Assembly: GCF_024494595.1 (NCBI RefSeq)
Contig: NZ_JANHDI010000006.1
Span: forward strand, 62,001-126,000
Length of the DNA: 64,000 nucleotides
Direction of reading: 5' to 3'
Source of the DNA: Halobellus rarus
GTDB lineage: Archaea > Halobacteriota > Halobacteria > Halobacteriales > Haloferacaceae
The position numbers were made by a program, and so were the translations under genes. Below the pieces are notes generated by a model that saw nothing but the letters and a program-made list of their open reading frames with translations, did no database searches and was not told the origin of the DNA. This document shows, piece after piece, positions 8,807 to 18,468 of this stretch (positions within the stretch are counted from its first letter, which is position 1; every line of letters begins with the position of its first letter).

Positions 8807-9487
8807 ATGCCAGTATCGAACCGAGTGTCGACGCAGGAACTGCTCGGTGCGGTCGTCGTGATCGTCGGCACCGTACTGTTGCTCGACACGACCGGGGTCG
8901 CCGAAACGGGACCGCTCCTGAATTACGTGCCGTCGCTCTTTGTCCTTCTTGGTCTGTACGCGCTGGTCACGAGCGGGTTCCGCAACCTGTTCGGTCCCCT
9001 CTTGGTAATCGTGCTGGCCGGTGCCTGGCAAATAGCGGCGCTCGACCTCGTCCCGGGAGCCGACCTGGCTTCCTTCTGGCCCGCTCTCATCATTCTCTTT
9101 GGCGTCTCACTGCTTCTGGGTCGGCTGCGGACGAAAGCGGAGGAAGTCGGCGAGCAAAGCGTGGACGGCCTCGCCGTCTTCGGTGGCCGGAACCAGCGCG
9201 TGACTTCCTCGCGGTTCACGGGTGCGGATCTAACCGCGCTCTTCGGCGGGTACGAACTCGATCTGCGTGATGCCGGGATTGCTGAGCGTCCGGCGCGGAT
9301 CAGCGCTGTCGCCATGTTCGGAGGCGTCGATATCATCGTTCCACGGGGCTGGAACGTCCGCCTAGACGTGTTACCGATCTTCGGTGGTGCAGAGGACGAG
9401 CGCCCGCGCCGCGAAGAGCAACACGAGGAGATCGATCTGATTGTGACCGGCTTCGTCGCCTTCGGCGGGATCAGCGTGAACGACTGA
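8807..9487 (+). CDS. LiaF-like membrane protein with C-terminal stress-response domain
   Basis: 226 residues. The first 110 hold about four membrane helices; the rest is a soluble beta-rich repeat domain with recurrent F-G-G turns (AVFGGRNQ, ALFGGYELDL, MFGGVDIIVPRGWNV, PIFGG, AFGG), the hallmark of the LiaF/YvqF C-terminal (cell-wall-active antibiotic response) domain. In Firmicutes LiaF senses envelope stress with a two-component system; haloarchaea lack peptidoglycan and no such system is adjacent, so the role here is unknown. A TATA-like run (ACAACTATAGACAAC) lies about 50 bases upstream. Confidence 0.8.
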   Translation: MPVSNRVSTQELLGAVVVIVGTVLLLDTTGVAETGPLLNYVPSLFVLLGLYALVTSGFRNLFGPLLVIVLAGAWQIAALDLVPGADLASFWPALIILFGVSLLLGRLRTKAEEVGEQSVDGLAVFGGRNQRVTSSRFTGADLTALFGGYELDLRDAGIAERPARISAVAMFGGVDIIVPRGWNVRLDVLPIFGGAEDERPRREEQHEEIDLIVTGFVAFGGISVND

Positions 9488-9588
9488 ATCAGCTCTTACC
9501 ACTGATATTCGAGTGCTTTCGACATCGACTCCCCAACTCCCGCTGTTCACTCTCGGAAGTGTAACGCCTTTTTGAGAACTGTACGCCG

Positions 9589-11574
9589 CTACATCTGATA
9601 CCACAGGAGATTCCAGTACGCGAGCACGAGCGCAAAGACGACACCTGCGAGGCCGACTACGGTATACTGAACTCGCGTCAGGCGACTCCAGACATCCCGC
9701 TGCCAGGCGAACCCGGTGAGGACGAGCGTCGTGAGACTCGCGAGGGCCCCCACGAGCGGGAACAGCAGGACGATCTGCAGCGGCAGCGGATCCCCGAGAA
9801 GGGCCGCCCGTGGATCGCTCAACACCACGACGGCGGATCCGATTACGAACACCAGATAGCTCGCCGCTGCGAGGCCGGCGATCTGCCGAGTGTGCCGCAG
9901 TGGGGAGGTCGGTCCTTCTCGCGTCTCACCACGGTACCATCGCCAGAGACCCGTCGCCGTCCATCCGAGGACGGCTCCGAGAAAGACCAGAATGCTCACG
10001 CCGGCGATGGCTGCGTGCGTGGCCGGTCGCTCGCTGACCGTGAGTCGTTCGTAGGCCGAGGGCGGTCTGCTGTCGAAGAACAGGTGGGTTATTTCACCGT
10101 CCGTCTCGCCGAAGGCGAGCGCATCCGACCCATCGACCGCTTCGAAATACAGTTCGTCCACCTCGATCCACTGCGTCGATCCGCCCGGACCAGTCGTGAC
10201 GAGTCGCCCCCGGTCATCGACGGAGACACCGACGTTCGACTGCACGCCTAATAGTTTTTCCGACGTGGTATACGGAGACCTGAGTGTGCGATACGTGCCG
10301 GTCACGTCGCTCGCCCGCGTTGGCTCGCCATCGGGCTGGGGTGTGCTCTCTTCGCTCGGGTAGTACTCGTCGATCAGTGCGTCCAACAGTTCGTCTCTGG
10401 CTTCGACACCGCCCGGGCTGTTGTACGAGACGAAGAGCCCGACCCCGTGCTCCGGAAGCAGGGCCACTAAACTGTGGAATTGCTCGGTGTCGCCGGCGTG
10501 CCCCACGATACGCACATCTTTCCGGCTCAGTTCGTAGAACCCAAAGCACATCCCGTTCAGTCGGTCGTCGTTGCCGAACCGCCGCTGGTGCATCGTCGCT
10601 GTTGAATCGGGTTCGAGGATGCGCCCCTCGGCGATTGCTCCACCCCGCAGGTGGGCTCGAACGAACCGCGCCATGTCGGTCGCCGTCGTGGTTATTGATC
10701 CGGCCGGCGCCATACCGACGTACTCGAAATCACCCTCCTGATACCGACCGTCCGGGGTCGTGTATCCCTTCGAGAGCGTCCCGTCGATAGCATCCGGGAC
10801 GGGCTGGTCGAACGTGCTCTGGTCCATACCGAGCGGTTCGAAGATCTCCGCTTCGACATAGTCGTTGAACGACGACCCGGCAGTCGTGGCGGTGATGTGA
10901 CCGGCAAGCGCGGCCCCGTAGTTCGAGTAGGCAGTGAACTCACCCGGCGGCCGGACTCTCGACGGTCGCTCGTTCTTGAGCATCGTCGGGAGCGGGCGCA
11001 GATCCGATTCGCTCAGGACAAACGTCCCACGAGCACGTTCCTCGAATCCCGCAGTGTGAGTCGCAAGGTGGTCGAGCGTGATGGGCTGGCCGTACGTATC
11101 AGGTATCGCGACACCATCGAGGTACTCGTTCACGTCGGTATCGAGATCGAGCCGGCCAGCCTCGACCCCCTGCATAACCGCCGCCCAGGTGAAGAGTTTC
11201 GACGTCGATCCGATTCGAAAGAGCGTATCGTCCCCCCTAACCGGCGCATCGGTCCGGACGTCCCGGACGCCGTATCCCTTCGTGAACGTCGAATCACCGT
11301 CGACGACTGCGACCGTCGCACCGGGGATGTCGTGGGCCTCGAGCTGGGCGTTCACCACGCCGTTGAGGAACGTCTCGAAGGACTCCGGATCGGATAGCGG
11401 GCCGTTGGATTGGCCCTGCTGGGTAGCACCCGTCGCGCTCGTGCTTCCGGGCACGTCTCCGAGAGCGACGGCCGCAGCACCTGCGGCCGCGAAGCCGCGG
11501 AGCACAGTGCGGCGAGACGGGGTGTGAGCACGTTCGAAGGCGTCGGGATCGCTCGCTGGCTGTGATCGGGACAT
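9589..11574 (-). CDS. Tat-exported serine hydrolase (class C beta-lactamase fold)
   Basis: 661 residues from ATG 11574; the longer ORF upstream has no conserved features. A twin-arginine signal (SRRTVLRGFAAAG, about 20-33) is followed by a beta-lactamase/PBP-like domain with S-x-x-K (STSK, S123-K126), Y-x-N (YSN, about 216-218) and HAG late in the domain. The C-terminal 130 residues contain about four membrane helices, so the enzyme is anchored at the cell surface facing outward. Likely an esterase or D-aminopeptidase-type hydrolase, since haloarchaea have no peptidoglycan. It is divergent from a CPBP protease gene. Confidence 0.9.
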   Translation of the reverse strand: MSRSQPASDPDAFERAHTPSRRTVLRGFAAAGAAAVALGDVPGSTSATGATQQGQSNGPLSDPESFETFLNGVVNAQLEAHDIPGATVAVVDGDSTFTKGYGVRDVRTDAPVRGDDTLFRIGSTSKLFTWAAVMQGVEAGRLDLDTDVNEYLDGVAIPDTYGQPITLDHLATHTAGFEERARGTFVLSESDLRPLPTMLKNERPSRVRPPGEFTAYSNYGAALAGHITATTAGSSFNDYVEAEIFEPLGMDQSTFDQPVPDAIDGTLSKGYTTPDGRYQEGDFEYVGMAPAGSITTTATDMARFVRAHLRGGAIAEGRILEPDSTATMHQRRFGNDDRLNGMCFGFYELSRKDVRIVGHAGDTEQFHSLVALLPEHGVGLFVSYNSPGGVEARDELLDALIDEYYPSEESTPQPDGEPTRASDVTGTYRTLRSPYTTSEKLLGVQSNVGVSVDDRGRLVTTGPGGSTQWIEVDELYFEAVDGSDALAFGETDGEITHLFFDSRPPSAYERLTVSERPATHAAIAGVSILVFLGAVLGWTATGLWRWYRGETREGPTSPLRHTRQIAGLAAASYLVFVIGSAVVVLSDPRAALLGDPLPLQIVLLFPLVGALASLTTLVLTGFAWQRDVWSRLTRVQYTVVGLAGVVFALVLAYWNLLWYQM

Positions 11575-11711
11575 TGCTCGGCCTCGTTCCGGAACTGCTC
11601 GATTGACGCCGCTGCAGGTTGGTTCCCGATTCACCGCGAGGCGGCATAAACACCACCGTGGATCCAGCTGTCCCGATAGCATTATCAATAAAATTGACAC
11701 TTGTGTACATT

Positions 11712-12719
11712 ATGCTCGAACGCGGGAAAGCCATCCTCTGGAACGAACAGACGCGGCGACTGCGGGTCCCGTGGCGACTGGTGCTGTGGCTTGCCCTGCT
11801 GGTAGTCCTCGGCATCTTCGTGACGACAGCCGTCGGCATCCTCTCCAGCCGGTCGATCGAATCCGTCCTCGTACTATTCACGCCGGAGCCGCCGGGTGAG
11901 CAAACCCTGGTTGCCGCCCGGAACCTGATCTTCGTGTCGGCACAGTTGATCGTGATGGCCGGCAGCGTGTATCTGGCCGGGCGATTCCTCGACCGACGGT
12001 GGTTCCGGGATTTCGGGTTTCGGTTCAACCGAGATTGGTGGGTTGACCTCGGATTCGGTTTTGGATTGGGGGCGATGCTGATGACGGGGGTGTTCGTCGT
12101 CGAGTTACTGGCGGGCTGGATCACTGTCAGAGAACTGTTTTTCGTCGCGCGTGCTGACTTCGCTTTCTGGCCGTGGTTCCTCTGGGGGTTCGTCACGTTC
12201 GTGGCGGTGGGTGTGTACGAGGAACTCCTGTTCAGGGGATACCTCATCACGAATATCGCGGAGGGACTTACGTGGTTCGAGCGCGTTCACAGTACGACCG
12301 CGGTCGGGCTTGCAACGCTGTTTACCTCCGTCGTCTTCGGGGTGGCACACGCGGGGAACCCGAACGCGACGCTCGCGAGTACAACCGGTATCGTCCTTGC
12401 GGCACTTATGCTTGCGTCCGGCTACGTGTTGACCGGCGAACTCGCGATTCCGATCGGCCTCCACACGACGTGGAACTTCTTTCAGGGGACAGTCTACGGG
12501 TTCCCTGTCAGCGGGACGAACAACGGCGTCTCGCTCGTGGCCATCGAGCAATCCGGTCCCAGACTACTCACCGGAGGGGGGTTCGGCCCGGAAGCAGGCC
12601 TCATCGGAATCGCTGCGACTGGAATCGGCCTCGGCCTCACTACTCTGTGGGTCAAGTGGCGCGATGGTGATCTTCAGTTCGATCTGTCGCTTACGCGTCC
12701 CGAACTCCGACGTCGATAG
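11712..12719 (+). CDS. CPBP family intramembrane metalloprotease
   Basis: 335 residues from ATG 11712, with about eight membrane segments. The core motif VYEELLFRGY gives E170, E171 and R175 (EExxxR), and FGVAHAGNP supplies the next conserved His region, then LHTTWNFFQG. These are the CPBP/Rce1 signatures. It is better conserved in the EExxxR motif than the other CPBP gene at 6913. The ORF could extend to 11619, but that part is not membrane-like and overlaps the promoter of the divergent serine hydrolase. Confidence 0.88.
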   Translation: MLERGKAILWNEQTRRLRVPWRLVLWLALLVVLGIFVTTAVGILSSRSIESVLVLFTPEPPGEQTLVAARNLIFVSAQLIVMAGSVYLAGRFLDRRWFRDFGFRFNRDWWVDLGFGFGLGAMLMTGVFVVELLAGWITVRELFFVARADFAFWPWFLWGFVTFVAVGVYEELLFRGYLITNIAEGLTWFERVHSTTAVGLATLFTSVVFGVAHAGNPNATLASTTGIVLAALMLASGYVLTGELAIPIGLHTTWNFFQGTVYGFPVSGTNNGVSLVAIEQSGPRLLTGGGFGPEAGLIGIAATGIGLGLTTLWVKWRDGDLQFDLSLTRPELRRR

Positions 12720-12802
12720 CGGTCGATCGTCGAACATACCGATGGCTGCCCGCGACGAGCGCTCGAAGCCCCCCGACGACACGGTGTCGTTGACGGTGCT
12801 CG

Positions 12803-13756
12803 TTACTGATCGTCCGTCTCCGTCTTGCCGCCGGTACGCGGAACATCCGTTCCGGCGTCCGTGTCTGGAATGGCACCGAGTACGTGTTCCCGCAGGGTCG
12901 CTGCGGCGAGCGCGCCGGTAATATGCCCCCGATTCAGCACCGCGAGCGGCATATCGGTGTAACTCGGTCGCTGGCGGTCGTACTCGATGATGCGGTCGTA
13001 CCGGGCGAGAAGCGGCGCACAGTTGGCCGCCTCGACGGCCCTGAACTCCCCCGCGAAGTCGAGCACCTCACGGAGGTGATCCGCCCGTCTCTCGGCCGCC
13101 CCGGCGGTCATCTTCCGATAGACGGACGAGACGAACATCTCGCCCAGCGCGGCCCCGGCGAAGATCGGGGCGTACCGATCGACGGTGTCGAAGCAGGCCC
13201 GGTGGAGGTTGACGGCCCAGCCACCGAGGCTGATACCCGATGCGAAAACCGGGCTACTGGTTCGATCGTCCGCCCGTGTCGCGAGCGCGTCGATGAGGGC
13301 GGCCGAGGCGGCGAGCATCCCGACGAAGTTCTCGAGTTCGCCCATCGCCCGGGCGTAATCCATACTCGACCCGTCGTGGAACGGTGCTCTGACGGCTAGG
13401 ACGTTGGCCGGGATCGCTTCGTCGGTTGCGACGAACAACCGCCGAAACGAGTTCGAACTGAACCGCCCGAAGTCGAACGGTCGCTCGCCACTCCCGTGGT
13501 GATAGATGAGCGTCGGATAGTCCGGGCCGCGCCATTGCCAGGGCATGTACGCCGCCTCGAACGCCCCGATCGGTGTGTCGACCGTTACGGTCCGCTCACC
13601 AGCACTACTGAGACCGTCGACACTGGCCTCGGACTCGCTCGCCACCTCGACGAGCGGTCGCGACTCGAGCGACCGCGCGAAGAACTTCGCATTTTGCAGG
13701 AGGATTGCGCTGACCCGGATGGTCCCGATATCTATGAGTTCGTGGATGTTCGTCAT
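12803..13756 (-). CDS. Alpha/beta hydrolase
   Basis: 317 residues from ATG 13756; the ORF reads on to 14221 only because it is antiparallel-free of stops inside the upstream gene. The centre holds LIYHHGSGE (oxyanion-hole HG) and a nucleophile elbow G-I-S-L-G-G (FASGISLGGWAVN), with a late His in NRGHITGALAA. Predicted cytosolic serine hydrolase of unknown substrate. It begins 10 bases after the stop of the DUF5518-like membrane gene, so the two are probably one operon. Confidence 0.82.
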   Translation of the reverse strand: MTNIHELIDIGTIRVSAILLQNAKFFARSLESRPLVEVASESEASVDGLSSAGERTVTVDTPIGAFEAAYMPWQWRGPDYPTLIYHHGSGERPFDFGRFSSNSFRRLFVATDEAIPANVLAVRAPFHDGSSMDYARAMGELENFVGMLAASAALIDALATRADDRTSSPVFASGISLGGWAVNLHRACFDTVDRYAPIFAGAALGEMFVSSVYRKMTAGAAERRADHLREVLDFAGEFRAVEAANCAPLLARYDRIIEYDRQRPSYTDMPLAVLNRGHITGALAAATLREHVLGAIPDTDAGTDVPRTGGKTETDDQ

Positions 13757-13766
13757 CTCTGGGTCG

Positions 13767-15197
13767 TCAGTCCCGGTAGTTGCCGCTCCCGATTTCGAGT
13801 TCGCCGTCCGTGAGGACCCACCCCGACTGTGGACCGCGGAGTTCGATCCGCGACCACTCGCGGTACTCGTTGCCGGTCCACCCCCCGGAGAACCACTCGT
13901 TACGACCGTCGAGTTGCGCGGAGACGTAGACGGTCGCCCCCTCGTTCGTCTCGTAGTCGGCGTACATTTGACCCTCGTACTCGAAACAGCGATGCGTCGC
14001 CGAGTCCCCGGTAACACATTCGACTTCAGTTCGGTCGGCCTGGGGGGCGAGCAGCGGTTCGTCGTCGAACGGGTCGGCGGTGTCGATCGGTTCGTCGGCG
14101 ACGAGCGTGACGGTAAACGCGAAGCTCCCGTCGTTTTGGACGCCCATATCCGGATTGTCGGGATCGTATTCCTCGGCAGGAATCCGCTCGTACCAGCCCA
14201 TCGTCTCGTTTTCCACCTCACGGTAGTAGACCTTCGAGACCTCGATCCGGTCGGCAGTGATCGCGAGCATCTGTCCCCGTTCGGTCTCGACCAGTTCGTA
14301 CGAGAAGTTCACTGGCGCGGGATCAGGATCGGCCCCTCGAACCGCCGGCGCGTACCGGTCGTACCGGACGTCCTCGACGAAGCGCTCTCCGAGGCGGGAA
14401 GAGCCGCCTTCGGTCGGCACCGGGACGTAGAACGTCGCGTTCTCGAGGGTTTCGTCGGCAGCGATCGTCACTTCGTACTGGTAGGTGCTCTCGGTCGTCG
14501 CGGCCTGGCGTTGCTGACCGAGCACCGACAGGCCACCGACGACGAGGCCGAACACGAGTATCACGGCAACCGCTCCGACGGCGACCGGTCGCCAGTCGAC
14601 GCGCCCCTCGGCCGCTCGAGCGAGGTAGTGGTTGGCGAGGACCGCGACTCCGAGACCGGCGATGATTCCGACGGGAAGGCTCACCAGCAGCGACGGCCAG
14701 ACCAGGGGGTCCAAAACGACGGTCAGTACGACGGCGACGACACCGAAGGTGACCGATCCGGCGACGAGACTGCCGAGGACCCGCGGCCACGGACGGGGAC
14801 GGTCCTCACCCGTCACTGGCTCGCGGTCGGCAGCCCGCCGTCGGTCGGCTTCGAGGATTCCTCCGAGCGCGCCACCGACCCCCGCGACGACGATCTGTCC
14901 GATCGCGGCGAGCAGCGACAGGGCCGCCGCGAGTGCAAGCCCCTCCAGGGGGACGTCCGGGGACGCGAACGGCAGATCGCCCAACCGGGCGAACGCGATC
15001 GTACCGGTGACGACGGTCGTGAGCGCGGCCATCAGGACGCCGGCGACCGCGCCCGATTCGGCGCCGTCACGTTCGAGATACCCCGCGACTCCCCCGCCGA
15101 CCACCGGCGCGACCAGCAGCACGAGCGGGACGAACCCCAGCGCGCTCCCGACTACCGCCCCGATCGCTCCGCTGCGTATCGTTCGACGAGAGATCAT
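13767..15197 (-). CDS. DUF5518-like membrane protein with C-terminal extracellular domain
   Basis: 476 residues. The N-terminal 230 hold about seven Gly/Ala/Val-rich membrane helices, including a DUF5518-like stretch (PVVGGGVAGYLERDG). The C-terminal 240 residues after LSVLGQQRQ are a soluble, acidic, beta-rich domain likely outside the cell, with two Cys (ECVTGD and HRCFEYEG) that could form a disulfide. Function unknown. It lies directly upstream of the alpha/beta hydrolase on the same strand with a 10-base gap. Confidence 0.75.
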   Translation of the reverse strand: MISRRTIRSGAIGAVVGSALGFVPLVLLVAPVVGGGVAGYLERDGAESGAVAGVLMAALTTVVTGTIAFARLGDLPFASPDVPLEGLALAAALSLLAAIGQIVVAGVGGALGGILEADRRRAADREPVTGEDRPRPWPRVLGSLVAGSVTFGVVAVVLTVVLDPLVWPSLLVSLPVGIIAGLGVAVLANHYLARAAEGRVDWRPVAVGAVAVILVFGLVVGGLSVLGQQRQAATTESTYQYEVTIAADETLENATFYVPVPTEGGSSRLGERFVEDVRYDRYAPAVRGADPDPAPVNFSYELVETERGQMLAITADRIEVSKVYYREVENETMGWYERIPAEEYDPDNPDMGVQNDGSFAFTVTLVADEPIDTADPFDDEPLLAPQADRTEVECVTGDSATHRCFEYEGQMYADYETNEGATVYVSAQLDGRNEWFSGGWTGNEYREWSRIELRGPQSGWVLTDGELEIGSGNYRD

Positions 15198-15444
15198 CGG
15201 TGGCTGCCATATGATACGCCGTCATCATATATGGATACTCACCCGATAGACGGAGACGAATCGAACGGGGGTCCGCGCCGGGACGTCTGGGATCTAGTTC
15301 AGCGGGGCCGAACGCGGGAGAGAGGTCACCACGCGTGTCGTCTCGAATCGCCCGCAGGGGTTCGCGGCGGTTCACTGGCACGAGCGACCGCTGGTCGCTC
15401 GTTTACTCGACCGGAGAGAACCGTGCGAGTGGACAGCGCTCCGA

Positions 15445-16869
15445 CTAGCGTCGTCGACCCCGAAGCCGAGGGGGAGCGGGGAGTCGATTCCGGAGTTCCC
15501 ACCCGAACACCGCAAAGACGAGCAGGAGCGCGACAGCGACGAGCAGGCCGAGCGGCCCGTTTCGAGCGTGATCGACGACGAGTCGCCACGCCGGGCGAGC
15601 GATCCCGACAGCCCGGGCGGTGGTGACGACGATGAGCACGACCGGGATCAGATAGCGAACGAGGGGGTAGAGCCGTCCGAGCTCCTGTCGGACGGTCTCG
15701 AGATCAGCGACCCAGACGAAGACGAACACGACACAGAGCGCCGAGATGGGCAGCGCGAACGTCCCGACCGACTCGTCGACCAAGTCCAGAACCGGCCGCC
15801 CCGCGACCGCGAGATTGACCGGGCTGTAACTCAATGCAGAGGGGACGCCAGCCGCGAACACCCCACCCGTCAACAGCAGTGTCGCGCGTCGACGAGAGAG
15901 TCGCGTCGTGTTCTCCGCGGCGGCGACGCCGACCTCGAGGAGGGCCACGGACGAGGACAGCGCGGCGAAGAACAACAGTCCGAAGAAGCCGACCGCGACG
16001 ACTCGCCCGAACGGCATCGTCGCGAAGGCGGTCGGAAGCGTCGTGAACGCGAGTTCGGTCCCGAGGGTCGGCCGGAGACCGAAGCTGAACACGATCGGGA
16101 AGATGACCAGCCCGGCGATGATGGCCGCGCCGATATCGGCGACCGTGATCACGAGCGACGATCTGAACAAATTCGTCCCCTCCTCGACGTAACTCCCGTA
16201 GGTGAGCATAATCCCCTGACCGACGGACATCGAGAAGAAGACCTGTCCGAAGGCCGCACTCCAGATGCCGAGGTCCGCGAGCACCGAAAACTCCGGGGTG
16301 AACAGGAAGGCAGCGGCCTGCTCCCACTCAGGCAGTGTGACCGCGTACAGCGCGAGTGCGATGAGAAGAACGAACACGGTCGGCATCACGATCTTCGCCA
16401 TCCGTTCGATCCCGCCGCGAACGCCCATCGAGACGACGCCGCCAGTCATCGCCGTCGCGACGACGAAGTACCCGATGGGGAGCCAGCTCGCGGTGAAGGG
16501 CGCGAACGTCGTCTGTGAGCCGGCGAGCCACGAGAGGAAGAATCCGAGTACCCAGCCGCTGAGGACGAGATAGTAACTCAGGATGAGGAGGACGCCACCG
16601 AGGATGAGCCACCCGAGTGCCGTATACTCGGTCTTGACGGAACGGAATGCGGAGACCACGTCCGTCCGAAGGCGGCGTCCGATGGCGAGTTCCAAGACGA
16701 GCATCGGCACTGCACAGACGAACGCCGCGAACAGGTAGGGGACGAGATAGGCACCGCCGCCGTTCTGGCCAACGACAGCGGAGAACCGCCAGATGTTGCC
16801 GAGACCGACGGCCGCCCCTACCGTCGCGAGAATGAATCCGAATCCGGACGACCACCGTGCCGTAGTCAT
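15445..16869 (-). CDS. Sodium-dependent transporter, NSS (SNF) family
   Basis: 474 residues from ATG 16869, beginning MTTARWSSGFGFILATVGAA and continuing VGLGNIWRF, the N-terminal signature of LeuT-type neurotransmitter:sodium symporters (unwound TM1, G-x-G-N-x-W-R-F). About eleven or twelve membrane helices follow. Likely imports an amino acid or related amine with Na+, well suited to a high-salt habitat. The substrate cannot be read from sequence. The ORF start at 16974 lies in non-conserved sequence and was not used. Confidence 0.92.
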   Translation of the reverse strand: MTTARWSSGFGFILATVGAAVGLGNIWRFSAVVGQNGGGAYLVPYLFAAFVCAVPMLVLELAIGRRLRTDVVSAFRSVKTEYTALGWLILGGVLLILSYYLVLSGWVLGFFLSWLAGSQTTFAPFTASWLPIGYFVVATAMTGGVVSMGVRGGIERMAKIVMPTVFVLLIALALYAVTLPEWEQAAAFLFTPEFSVLADLGIWSAAFGQVFFSMSVGQGIMLTYGSYVEEGTNLFRSSLVITVADIGAAIIAGLVIFPIVFSFGLRPTLGTELAFTTLPTAFATMPFGRVVAVGFFGLLFFAALSSSVALLEVGVAAAENTTRLSRRRATLLLTGGVFAAGVPSALSYSPVNLAVAGRPVLDLVDESVGTFALPISALCVVFVFVWVADLETVRQELGRLYPLVRYLIPVVLIVVTTARAVGIARPAWRLVVDHARNGPLGLLVAVALLLVFAVFGWELRNRLPAPPRLRGRRR

Positions 16870-17289
16870 ATTCCGGCATACGTCCAGCGAGGGCTTAAAT
16901 GCGGTTTGTCCGACACTCTGACCACTCGCACTGGGGACCACTGTAGCAACGTCCCCCGGCTCAGCCACCCCCAATGCGAGAATACGGGTTCCGGACTAGC
17001 CCCTCGGAACTGTCGAGGCCTCGGGCCGCAACCGCGTATCCGACCGTCGAACGAAGACCTCGACCGCAGTGAGGCACGGGCGACGAGATTGTCGTGCGAC
17101 AACTCAATACAGATGTGCATCGGCCGTTAGTGTCACTCACGGCGCGATATTGAATGATCGATGCACAACTCGAAGCTGACGTATCGGTGAACGTGGCCGG
17201 ATCGTCGTACTCCGGTCAGAAGTTGGAGCCGAGCGAAACGGCGAAAGACGTCGGAACGAGCGACAAATGACTACCGACACCGATCCACG
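16870..17289. other. Divergent promoter region
   Basis: About 420 bases between the NSS transporter (left, minus strand) and the sulfide:quinone oxidoreductase (right, plus strand). Short ORFs here are overlapping on both strands and lack any recognisable features. It should contain both promoters. No repeat was seen. Confidence 0.4.
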
Positions 17290-18465
17290 ATGACAGCAAC
17301 ACGACCGAACGTCCTCATTCTCGGCGGCGGCACCGGGGGGACGATGACAGCGAACGCGCTCCGTCGGCGAATTGACGCTGATGTGACCGTGATCGACAAG
17401 AGCCGAACGCACAGCTATCAGCCCGCCTACTATCTGATCCCGTTCGATTACATGGACCTCGACGAGCAACAGCGCGACACACGCGAGTTGCTCCACGGCG
17501 AGGTCGAATTCGTCCAAGACGAAGTCGTCGGGATCGATCCGGACGAGCAGACGGTCGCCGGAGAGGGCGGTTCCTACAGGTACGATATCCTCATCTCCGC
17601 GGTCGGGAACGACCGCCGACCGGAGGCGATCCCGGGGATGCTCGAGGGGTGGAATCGAACCGATTCGGTGTACCCGTTCTACCACGCATCCGCGGCGCGA
17701 GCGTTAGGCGGCGCAGTCGACGAATTCGACGGTGGGCGCTTCTTAGTGACGGTCCCGGACACGCCGATCAAGTGCGGCGGCGCACCGTTGAAGCTCACGA
17801 TGCTGATGGAGGAGTACCTCCGCAAGCGCGGCGTGCGCGACGACGCGGAGGTCGTGATGACGAAGCCCGGACCCGAGGTCTTCGGCACGGGGCCGAAGGC
17901 GCCCTACCAGGAGCGGATCGAGGAGATCTGGGCCGAGCGTGATATCACGTTCGTTCCCGAGTTCACCGTCTCCGAGGTCGACTACGAGAATCGGACTGTC
18001 CACGCAGAAGAGGGCGAAACGCTCGAGTATGACCTGTACGCGCCGGTCCCGCCCCAGTATGGTCAGGAGTTCGTCGTCGAGAACTCGCCGCTGACCGACG
18101 GCGGCGAGTATGTCTCTGTCGACGACAACACGCTCCAACACGAGACGTATCCGAACGTGTTCGCCCTTGGTGACAACGCCGACGTGCCAACCTCGCGGAC
18201 CGCCTCAGCGGCGCGCAAGCAGTCGCACGTCGTCGTCGACAACGTCGAGCGGTACCTCGAGGATCGGCCGCCAGCTCCCGACTATGACGGCTATACCGCC
18301 TGTCCGATCCTCGTGGAGAAAGGCAAGGCGATGATCGCGGAATTCGACTACGAGAACTCCATCTCCGCGCCGGTCGTGAGCCGACTCAACTGGATTCTCG
18401 ACGTCAACGTGATCCCGTCGCTGTACTGGAACGTCTGGATGCGTGGGTACGACCCGGTTCCCTGA
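17290..18465 (+). CDS. sqr: Sulfide:quinone oxidoreductase-like FAD protein
   Basis: 391 residues. The dinucleotide-binding motif GGGTGG (12-17) starts a pyridine-nucleotide-disulfide oxidoreductase fold. Two conserved redox Cys of SQRs are present, in PIKCGGAP (C162) and YTACPI (C338), with the FAD-contacting FALGDNADVP near 290 and a C-terminal membrane-association helix. SQR oxidises sulfide to polysulfide and reduces membrane quinone. A third Cys of some SQR types is not evident, so it may belong to a subtype or act on another thiol. It is four bases upstream of a DUF1641 gene, a recurrent SQR partner. Confidence 0.87.
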   Translation: MTATRPNVLILGGGTGGTMTANALRRRIDADVTVIDKSRTHSYQPAYYLIPFDYMDLDEQQRDTRELLHGEVEFVQDEVVGIDPDEQTVAGEGGSYRYDILISAVGNDRRPEAIPGMLEGWNRTDSVYPFYHASAARALGGAVDEFDGGRFLVTVPDTPIKCGGAPLKLTMLMEEYLRKRGVRDDAEVVMTKPGPEVFGTGPKAPYQERIEEIWAERDITFVPEFTVSEVDYENRTVHAEEGETLEYDLYAPVPPQYGQEFVVENSPLTDGGEYVSVDDNTLQHETYPNVFALGDNADVPTSRTASAARKQSHVVVDNVERYLEDRPPAPDYDGYTACPILVEKGKAMIAEFDYENSISAPVVSRLNWILDVNVIPSLYWNVWMRGYDPVP

Positions 18466-18468
18466 ACG

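Noticed and set aside
13545-15626. 693-codon open frame on the plus strand
   Set aside because: Antisense to the alpha/beta hydrolase and the DUF5518-like gene. Low-complexity Arg/Asp-rich translation and no motifs.
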